Positions 53,670 through 62,185 of a DNA stretch of 64,000 nt are shown in pieces (position 1 is the first letter of the stretch; every line of letters begins with the position of its first letter). Source of the stretch: Liolophura sinensis (taxonomy: Eukaryota > Mollusca > Polyplacophora > Chitonida > Chitonidae); the NCBI RefSeq assembly GCF_032854445.1, contig NC_088296.1:17783485-17847484 (forward strand). The letters are read 5' to 3'. Both the position numbers and the translations under genes were made by a program. The notes below the pieces were generated by a model. It ran no database searches and had not been told where the DNA came from. It worked only from the letters and a program-made list of their open reading frames with translations.

Positions 53670-53900
53670 TGATGTATGTATGTATGTGTGTATGTATGTA
53701 TGCTTGGGGTTTAACGTGGTACTTAACAATTTTTCAGTCATGTGTGTGCATATACTGAGTCTTCTTTTGACATCACGAGCGCATGCCGTCAAAGTGCTTC
53801 CACCACTAAAGCATCATGCCGAAGGCACCAGACACGACAAACCATCCAGTCTCATTATACTGACAGCTGGCCAACCAGTCATGTTTCCTTGCCCTAACCT
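53670..53900 (-). mobile_element. Family-B SINE with (TATG)n tail
   Basis: The plus strand reads (TGTATGTATG)n, then CTTGGGGTTTAACGTGGTAC, TTAACAATTTTTCAGTCATG, AGCATCATGCCGAAGGCACC and CATTATACTGACAGCTGGCC. The TATG repeat is the SINE's 3' tail. Confidence 0.75.
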
Positions 53901-53904
53901 ATTA

Positions 53905-55215
53905 AGTTAAGTTTTCTCATTGTGGACATCATTTTTTATTATTGTCCTTGCAAGCATTTTAGTACAAATTGTATTTTGCCATTTATTTAATAAAATAAAC
54001 ATTTTTGCAGTCATAAGTGAAAGGGATATTTTCACAGTTTAATATATTTATAAATTTCATTTGGTAACACGTTAATAGATGATTATGACGTACTCTGTGT
54101 ATGCATACATTGTGTTGGCAAATGTGAATACACCGTGACTGTGAGCAGTAATTTCACAAACGCTGCCCCTGCAATTCTCCAACTTTAGCCACCCACTCAC
54201 CCAACCCAGAGATATTAACATGACGTTATTTGAAAAGCACAAATGGTTAACAGGAATAAGAGAATACCAAAAGAAAAGTAGTAGTGTCCTTTTGTGGCTG
54301 GCACATGGATTTGGCATTTGCAATTTTTGAAAGTCTGAGTTCATATGTAGTGCCCAGATTAATATACTTAATATTCCCAATATATTTTAAAATTCTTTTT
54401 CTTAACCTTTTATTTTTGTAGTTTTAACAAAACAAGTCCTGCCTGTTTTACCTGACCACTAATTATCCCCCCCCCCCCCCTCTCCTTCCTTCCACTTACC
54501 TCTCCCCCACCTCCACTCAGAGGGATGTGGGGGCAGCTTTGATTTGCTTTAAAACTGGACCTGATACATTTCACACTTTGCCTCCAGGCCAACAGAATGT
54601 GTTTTGTATCTTGAATTCTTTAGGCTTAGCTTTAATGCATTCTACATAGGTGGGGTGGGGTGGGGGGGTTGGGGGGTAGCAAAAATTCCCCCCCCCCTTC
54701 TATGTCTAACTATGTCTAAACCCCTTAACATAACTGTCCAAAAAAAGGATTTTCATTCCATAGGGATATTAACAAGTGAATATAACATTACTCTAACAGT
54801 TTGCAGCACCACATAGTTTATCAAGAAATACGAAATTCTACAGCATTTATGTACAAGTCTAAATCCTAACACATGACATTGTATATTGGAATCCTGATCT
54901 GGTTGCATACATATCAGAGCATATATAATATGAACTAGAATTATGTTCAGTTTTACCCCTTTTATGGAGTTTCCACATCCGGTTTTGATGCTTTGGCTTT
55001 AGTATAGATATGTTTTAGGATGAAAGCAGTTGAGGCTTCCATACTTAGTTGTAACGTTTACATTTCCAGTGGTTAATTCTTGAAAAAAAGTCACCTAATG
55101 AAAACATAAACAAATTATCAATTTACTGTTTATCATAAATGTTGACAAATTTAATTTGTATATTTATGTATGTATGTAGACAACAAGCCCACATACATGG
55201 ATTTATGTTTTTGTT
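53905..55215. other. Intergenic with homopolymer tracts
   Basis: C14 at 54467-54480; a G-rich tract at 54649-54677 (GGTGGGGTGGGGTGGGGGGG) followed by C10 at 54688-54697, able to form a G-quadruplex or a G/C hairpin. No gene recognised. Confidence 0.6.
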
Positions 55216-55216
55216 T

Positions 55217-55460
55217 AATTAATTGTTGTTTTATTGTATATTCAAGAATATTTCAGATGTACAACGGGGCTAGTCTTATGGTGAGAGAAAACAGAACGCA
55301 ACACACAATGATCCGCAGGCTGCTTGCAGATCTTTCTACTAATGCCTGGGAAAGAAGGCAGCAAAAGTTGGGCTTGAGCTTGCAGCAACTGCATGGGTGA
55401 CAGGCTCCTGAGGCATTGCGCCGTACTGGCACATTAACCACGTGGCACACGTGGATTTAT
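55217..55460 (-). mobile_element. Family-A SINE, strongly diverged
   Basis: TTGTTGTTTTATTGTATATTC, CTTATGGTGAGAGAAAACAG, GATCCGCAGGCTGCTTGCAG, GGGTGACAGGCTCCTGAGGC, GCATTGCGCC. Family order kept, many substitutions. Confidence 0.7.
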
Positions 55461-55646
55461 AATGTTTGGTTAAGATCTAAACAGTCAAATAAATGAACAA
55501 ACAAACAAATAAATAAACTAAATCATGCATTTTCAATTACTGGTGAAATTCTGTCAAATTCTGTGAAAGTCTGTGAGAGATTGTAATATAGAGTGTGGAG
55601 AAAACCCAACTAGAGATGTCCTTATGCTGTACGTGTACTTGACCCA

Positions 55647-55740
55647 CTAGTTCTTCAGTGAGACGTTCTGCGATTTAAGGAACCGCGTACAGTTCACACC
55701 AGAACAGTCAAGACCATTTCCGCCGGATTCACAACTGCCC
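55647..55740 (-). CDS. Weak candidate terminal exon, cysteine-rich
   Basis: Read from 55740 after a good acceptor (GGCTTTTTTTGTCTCAG). The frame reads GSCESGGNGLDCSGVNCTRF and ends with a TAG at 55649-55647. It contains three cysteines and no recognised domain. No partner exon is known and a SINE fragment lies just upstream, so this may be accidental. Confidence 0.15.
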
Positions 55741-55797
55741 CTGAGACAAAAAAAGCCTTTTCTGACCATTCCTGCTGACACTTCAACCATAAATACT

Positions 55798-55872
55798 TCA
55801 TTATGGAGAGAGGAAACCGGAAAGAGCCCGGGGAAACACACGACCATCCGAAGGTTGCTGCCAGAATGCAAA
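55798..55872 (-). mobile_element. Family-A SINE fragment
   Basis: TTCATTATGGAGAGAGGAAA, CGACCATCCGAAGGTTGCTG. Confidence 0.7.
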
Positions 55873-55969
55873 GCTACAGTGTGGCATACTGGGATAGGGG
55901 GACGGGCCTGCATTAAAGATGTTCCCAGTGATGTCCATTTTATTTACTGGTACTTTTTTGTGGTGATAG

Positions 55970-56262
55970 TCATTTGATAGATGGCCCTTTTTGATATATG
56001 CGTAGCACTGTGTCGCACAAATTCAGTTTGCTACCCCTTTTTAATCTTAGTTTTCTTAACTTAATTTTAATCGGTTTGGCATCACCCGTATTCATCTATA
56101 GTTTGACCAAATGGGTTTTACCGGGCTTCCAATCGGGAGCCTCAGTACCTTCTCTAAGGTGCACAGGTTTATCTATAGTATTAACAACTGTCAAGACCAC
56201 TTTCTCTGGGTTAACAACTGATCTTGATATTTCGTTATAATCCCATTTATTTCACCTGACAA
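55970..56262 (-). mobile_element. Ty3/Gypsy pol scrap (protease-RT junction)
   Basis: On the minus strand, broken frames read KVVLTVVNTIDKPVHLREGT (post-protease region), then THLVKL, then NTGDAKPIKIKLRKLRLKRG, the N-terminal RT landmark (x.TGDAKPI...R.LP) of Gypsy elements. Stops interrupt it. It is a different copy from the one at 1-1761. Confidence 0.65.
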
Positions 56263-56264
56263 CC

Positions 56265-58160
56265 TGCTCAAAGTGGTTATTGATCGTGCCATCTTAGAAT
56301 CCTGGTCACGGCACCAGTGTAATGGCTGAAGGATTTCACCAAGTGGGTTACACGCGGATTCGAACTCGGGTCTCACCGACCGAATTTCAGCGTTCCACCA
56401 ACGTGACTTGTGATTTACGAATATCCAAGGTACTTTTCACCAACACGACGGTGCCAATATTATCCTTTGATGAAACTCGGGAGATTTACCAGTTTAAACA
56501 GGATCAACTCGTGTTACACATCACACTCTGTTAACCTATACCAGTTGAACAATTTGTTATACTTTTCTGGTTCAAACCCGGCCTTTGTCGGAGATTTTTT
56601 AACACCCTCACTCTCACCGCTTGTGATGACAATAAGGAGCTGACGACACTTGCGTGGCATAATCTAACGTTCGAATTGCCTCTGGTAAAGGTTATCAAAG
56701 ATTTTTCAAATGTCATTGGTCGTTAACAGGCACTCTCTCGTTTCTTCCAGAACGCCTATTTTTTATCTCTTCAATATTTATGAACTTATTATTTTATTTA
56801 AATCTTGTTTAAGGCAATAATCAAGAAGTATTCACTTTCATGGAGGAGAGGAATACGGGGTGGCAATGTAAACCCAAGAACTTTGGAAAAATACTCATAA
56901 ACTTTCCTAGACTTTTTAATACAGAAGTGTGTTCCATACTTGTGGAAGACAAGTTGTATTCAACAAACGGCCAGACAGGAGTTATCGAGGCATATTGCCG
57001 TTAGACCACGGCGCGCTTCGCCCAAACCATGTTAAAATCATCATGTAAAGTAGACGCCTGTCTACAACAACACGTATAGAACATTTTGACCAAAAAAGTT
57101 ACAGGAGTACATCGCATGGTGTTTGTTTTTCAAAAAGGAACAACCCTGACAAGGGTTTAATGGCATGAAAAAAAAAAATACATAAGATCACAATAATCAG
57201 GTGCAATGCTTTTGAAAAATTGATTAGCATGTTTCTACATTCTTGTCGTCAGAATTTATTCTGTATGTAGTTGGGTTTTGGTAAAAAGAATGTATTAAAT
57301 TTAAAAAAAAAATCAAAACAGCATCGCTTCCGAGCGTTTACCTATGACAAGTATAGTTACGTTTCAAAGGCTTAAGATTAGTGAAGCGCAAGAAAAGACC
57401 TGCAAATGCTCTCTTTAGTAAATTTAACATCAAATCCTGATAGCACTTTTCCGGCAATTATACATGATAGGCATCCATCACGTGATTTTAATGTTAGCCG
57501 GTTCATTAAACATTAAGGTGTTCATTCTTTAGCTTTTAAACGTTTGGATAATGCAACACATTACCTCGATACGACAGTTCCTTGTGAATGATCAAGATAT
57601 TGTTAAAAATAATCAACGAAAAAATCTTGCCACTATGAGATAAATTCGTTTTAAAAACCCACCGCTGTCTTAAGAGATCTTTGCAAATTGTGTACCAAAA
57701 AAAATCGGCTTAGTGTGCAACAGCGTTAATTAAGATTTTCTGATCTAACAGCTTTAGGATATTCTGAGCTTTTTTTTTTTTTCTTTGTTGTATAAGTGAA
57801 ATATTCTTGAGTACGGCGTAAAACACCAATCAAATAAATCAATTTTTTTTCTCCTCATGGACGTATTAATAATGATCCGACCGATGTCATATAAGCATTA
57901 GAAGTGTGCTGTCTATTACGTCTTCAAACAGACCGCATATAGGATAATTTGCCCACTGAATATAAATTAAAATGAATGACTAGGCTACATGCACAGTAAC
58001 TCGTAAGGCATGCCAACCCCAGTTCTATGAACACCAAAGAATGGAGGTAAGGATGCTAAGTAATATTTTACAATGGTTCTCCTAATTTGTGAGTTATTTA
58101 AGTTAATTAATGACTTGATGGAGTTTTAACTTGTATCCATTCTAGAATGCAATGTACTTA
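56265..58160. other. Intergenic, mostly unclassified
   Basis: Two tRNA box-B-like sequences (GAGTTCGAATCC on the minus strand near 56353; GGTTCAAACCC on the plus strand near 56570) may be SINE relics. A family-A SINE 3' scrap lies at 57786-57843 (AAGTGAAATATTCTTGAGTA, GGCGTAAAACACCAATCAAA). Nothing else. Confidence 0.45.
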
Positions 58161-58165
58161 TCTTA

Positions 58166-58292
58166 TTTATTTGATTGGTGTTTTACGCTGTACTCAAGAA
58201 TATTTCATTTATACGACGGCAGCCAACATTATGGAGGGAAGAAACCGAGGAAAGCTCGGGGGAAACCCACGACCATGCGCAGGTTGCTGTTC
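58166..58292 (-). mobile_element. Family-A SINE, truncated
   Basis: Minus-strand tail and body (TTTGATTGGTGTTTTACGCT to CGACCATGCGCAGGTTGCTG), then ends abruptly before the tRNA head. Confidence 0.85.
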
Positions 58293-58337
58293 GGAGAGAG
58301 AATGTAATGTACTTACACTGTACTGTACTGCTCATTA

Positions 58338-58480
58338 GTCTTCACTCGCTCACTCTCACACTCCATCCCTTCTTCCCTCCCTCCCTCCCTCCCTTCTTCA
58401 TTTATTCACTTACTCACTCATTCGTTCACTCACTCACTCACTCACTCACTCACTCACTCACTCACTCACTCATTCACCTA
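58338..58480. repeat. (ACTC)n/(CTTC)n microsatellite
   Basis: CTCACTCACTCACTCACTCA and preceding CCCTCCCTCCCT repeats. Confidence 0.95.
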
Positions 58481-58559
58481 CATAGTCAATTTTCAATCTG
58501 ACTTATATACCCACTTACTCATTCACTCACACACTTGCCAATTAATCAGTCTTTCAATC

Positions 58560-59458
58560 AGTAAGCCAGTCAGTCAGTGGTCAAATTGAATCAAACGATT
58601 AAACGAATATACATGCGCTCAGTCATTCATCCAGTCAGCTAGTCAGCAAATCAGCCAGTCAGTCCGCAAGTCAAACAGTCAGAGTGTCCGTAAGTCAACC
58701 GATGAGTCAACAAGTTAACCAGTCTACCAGTCAGTAAATCAACCGATTGATAAATCAGGCGTACAGTCTGTGATGCAATCAGCCAGTCAGTCAGTCTGCC
58801 TGTCGAAGAATCCACCGATCGATGAGTCAAGCGTTCAGTCTGTCAGGCAGGCAGCCAGTCAGTCAGTCAGTCAGTCTGCCTGTCAGTGAGTCCACCGATC
58901 GATGAGTCAAGCGTTCAGTCTGTCAGGCAGGCAGCCAGTCAGTCAGTCAGTCTGCCTGTCAGTGAGTCCACCGATCGATGAGTCAAGCGTTCAGTTTGTC
59001 AGGCAGGCAGCCAGACAGTCAGTCAGTCAGTCTGCCTGTCAGTGAGTCCACCGATCGATGAGTCAAGCGTTCAGTCGGTCAGGCAGGCAGCCAGTCAGTC
59101 TGCCAGTCCGTGAGTCCACCGTTCGATGAGTCAAGCGTTCAGTCAGTCAGGCAGGCAGCCAGTCAGTCAGTCAGTCAGTCAGTCTGCCAGTCCGTGAATC
59201 CACCGTTCGATGAGACAAGCGTTCAGTCTGTCAGGCAGGCAGTCAGTCAGTCAGTCACTCTGTCAGTCTGCCAGTCCGTGAATCCACCGATCGGTCAGTC
59301 AGCGTTCAGGCTGTCAGGCAGGCAGTTAGTCAGCCAGTCTGCCTGTCAGTGAGTCCGCCGATCGATGAGTCAAGCGTTAATTCTGTCAGGCAGGCAGCCA
59401 GTCAGTCAGTCTGCCTGTCAGTGAATCCACCGATCAATCAGTCAAGCGTTCAGCCTGT

Positions 59459-59489
<31 letters not shown>

Positions 59490-60120
59490 CCAGTCAGTCA
59501 GTCAGTCAGTCAGTCAGTCAGTCAATCCGTGAATCCACCGTTCGATGAGTCAAGCGTTCAGTCGGTCAGGCAGGCACCAGTCAGCCAGTCAGTCAGTCAG
59601 TCTACCATTCCGTGAATCCACCGTTCGATGAGTCAAGCGTTCAGTTTGTCAGGCAGGCACCAGTCAGTCAGTCAGTCAGTCTACCATTCCGTGAATCCAC
59701 CGTTCGATTAGTCCAGCGTTCAGTCAGTCAGTCAGTCAGTCTGCCTGTCAGTGAGTCCACCATTTGATGAGTAAATCGTTCAGTCTGTCAGGCAGACAGC
59801 CAGTCAATCTGTCTGCCTGTCAGTGAGTCCACCGTTCGATGAGTCAGTCAGTCAGTCAGTCTGCCTGTCAGTGAATCCACCGATCGATGAGTCAAGCGTT
59901 CAGTCTGTCAGGCAGGCAGCCAGTCAGTCAGTCTGCCTGTCAGTGAGTCCACCGATCGATGAGTCAAGCGTCCAGTCTGTCAGGCAGGCAGCCAGTCAGT
60001 CAGTCAGTCAGTCTGCCTGTCAGTGAGTCCACCGTTCGATGAGTCACCGGAATCAGTCAGTCAATATGTCAGCCTGTCACTCAGCAAGCGTATCAGTGAG
60101 TCGATCAGTCAGTGCAGGTC
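58560..60120. repeat. CAGT-rich VNTR with ~75-85-bp units
   Basis: Units contain CGATCGATGAGTCAAGCGTT, CAGTCTGTCAGGCAGGCAGC and a variable (CAGT)n block, then CTGCCTGTCAGTGAGTCCAC. About 16 units occur from 58790 to 60090, preceded by looser CAGT sequence. The plus-strand frames repeating SQSVSQSVCQSV are repeat artefacts. Confidence 0.95.
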
Positions 60121-60199
60121 ACTGAACTACACGTTTTTATCTAAGATACAATTGATGAGCTGCCATCGTACACGATTTGGATACTGATTGATTTCTTTC

Positions 60200-60472
60200 G
60201 GGGGGCACCCGTGGCTCAGTTGGTTAGCGCTCTAGCACAGCGTAATGACCCAGGAGTCTCTCACCAACGCGATCGCTGTGTGTTCAAGTCCAGCTCATGC
60301 TGGCTTCCTCTCCGACCGTAAGTGGGAAGGTTTTTCAGTAACCTGCGGATGGTCGTGAGTTTCCCCTGGGCTTTGCCCGGTTTCCTCCCAGCATAATGCT
60401 GGCCGTCGTCGTATAAGTGAAATATTCTTGATTACGGCGTAAAACACCAATCAAATAAATAAATAAATAAAT
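60200..60472 (+). mobile_element. Family-A SINE, full length
   Basis: GGGGGGCACCCGTGGCTCAG then TTGGTTAGCGCTCTAGC, GTGTTCAAGTCCAGCTCATG, CTGCGGATGGTCGTGAGTTT, TTTGCCCGGTTTCCTCCCAG, GGCGTAAAACACCAATCAAA and an (AAAT)n tail. Inserted between two CAGT-rich blocks. Confidence 0.92.
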
Positions 60473-60639
60473 ATTTATTTCGCCTATATACTCGACCAGT
60501 TGTTTTAAGGATCCACCCTTAATTTGTGCCATTAAGGCCATTGTTCAACAAACTGGATGATTTGTTTACTTGATTGGCAATACTATCATAGAGGGGTGCA
60601 GTGTGCTTGGCGACATTGTGCTATCAGTGGTCTGTGGAG

Positions 60640-61010
60640 CAATCCAGTCAGTTCGTCAGCCATCCAGTCAAGCAGGCCGTCAAACAATCACCCAGTAAAT
60701 CATTCAACCAGTCAACCAGTCAGTTATTTAGTCAGCTAGTCAATCTATAAGCCATTCAGTCGGTGAGTGAGTGAGTGAGTGAGTGAGTGAGTGAGTCAGT
60801 CAGTCAGTCATTTATTAGAGTCATTCTAACGATCAGCCAGGCAGTCAGTCAGTCACTGAGTCAGTCTGTCAACCAGTTAGACAGATTGTCAGTCAGCTCG
60901 TCGGTCATTCAGCTAAACAGTCAACCAGTCAGTTAGTCAGCCAGTCAGTCCGTGAGTCCATCAATTGACCACTCATGAATTCAATCTGTCTGTCAGTTAG
61001 TCAATCAATA
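60640..61010. repeat. CAGT/GTGA-rich repeat, second block
   Basis: (GTGA)n at about 60759-60797 and imperfect CAGTCAGT sequence on both sides. Probably the continuation of the VNTR at 58560-60120, separated by the SINE. Confidence 0.85.
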
Positions 61011-61014
61011 GAGC

Positions 61015-61944
61015 ACTGACTTGCACATTTTTATCAATGACAATTTACCAACTATCATGGTATACGACCTGTGTATTGATTTAATTATATCGGCTATATA
61101 ATCATTCAGTTCTTTTAATGACCCACCCTTCATTTTTATTGGTATTCCTCAACAAATTGTGTAAGGCGCTCATGTGTTTTTTTTTATGTTTTCGGTAATA
61201 AAGTCCTGAATGTGTATAGTTTTCTTCAGAACGTATAGATTCCCTGTCACTGTCCAAAGGGCCTTGGGGACAAGTCACAAAAACTGACCGCCATCGCAGA
61301 AGAAATATTCTTGAGTATGACACTAAGCAGCACCCCTGCTAAATGTTCCCCAAAATAATTAGATGCATCCATGTGACGCGCGTAAACTTTGTCTGAATCG
61401 TGTACGCCCGCTACCCCTTTGGTGATCAGGAACGATTCCTCTTAGATAGCGTACATACCTTATTTCACAGCGACAATCACAAATGTGGTATTTGTTAATA
61501 ATAACTCTCACTTTCTTTACGCAGAAACAACGGCGATTGGTTAAATTGCCGGAAGGAAACCAAGGAAACCGCATCGCTTTGGCAGATAACCGTCGTTTTA
61601 GTCTCACCCGCCTTAGATAAAGTAGTTCACAACACGTTCTACTCTGGCCCAATTATTGTCATGGATACGTTGTACATATATGTCGGTGTTATCGGTAGGA
61701 AACCAGTGGTACCGGAGAGAGTTTTCATCGGTTTGATTGAAACTCTTTTTATTTTTGTAGGTATTTAACGCACGTGGAACAGAGAAACAGGTGGTCGTGT
61801 CTTTTATGTATAACAGTGGGTCTTTTTCGAACCAACAAACCTAAGCATTTGAAGATAAATCATATGAAGAAGCATTAACTCGTGGACGCTGGGAGGAAAA
61901 TGGACAACGACTGTTAGTTTGAATGCTCAGTAGTCAATGTCATG
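61015..61944. other. Intergenic, 3' of the antistasin-like gene
   Basis: No gene established. A plus-strand frame at about 61525-61620 (KQRRLVKLPEGNQGNRIALA...) follows a TTTACGCAG acceptor-like sequence but has no partner. A weak SINE tail scrap may lie at 61283-61328. Confidence 0.35.
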
Positions 61945-61950
61945 TTTATT
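61945..61950 (-). terminator. Probable poly(A) signal AATAAA
   Basis: TTTATT on the plus strand reads AATAAA in the gene's sense, 67 bp downstream of the stop codon at 62017. Confidence 0.5.
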
Positions 61951-62016
61951 ACAGGACAGATATACCTACGAACGTCTCTTAGCGTCCAGTCGGAGGTTTG
62001 AACGATTGCGGTCATA

Positions 62017-62185
62017 TCAGTGGCTGTGGCGCCTCTGATGTCTGTTACGTCTGCGACCTCCGCGACGTTTGTAGCCACGGTGACGTTTGTAACCACGGTG
62101 ACGTTTGTAACCACGGTGACGTCGACCACGGCCCCATTTACGTGGAAAGCGACGGACGCACTTGGCAAAGCAGTTACAGTACCGT
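62017..62185 (-). CDS. Antistasin-like exon D: YCNCF module and basic tail
   Basis: Acceptor TTCTATTTTCAG; the first base completes a Lys codon. The tail repeats are encoded by an 18-bp tandem repeat (plus strand GTGACGTTTGTAACCACG) at about 62080-62125. Stop codon at 62019-62017. Confidence 0.78.

Noticed and set aside
56330-56410. Possible tRNA gene with GAGTTCGAATCC on the minus strand
   Set aside because: No cloverleaf could be folded by eye around it; lies beside a Gypsy remnant.
59110-60026. Plus-strand frames repeating SQSVSQSVCQSV
   Set aside because: Translation of CAGT microsatellite sequence; not protein-coding.
61525-61620. Plus-strand open stretch after TTCTTTACGCAG (KQRRLVKLPEGNQGNRIALA)
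   Set aside because: Looks like a terminal exon, but no donor partner or family match could be found; left as unproven.
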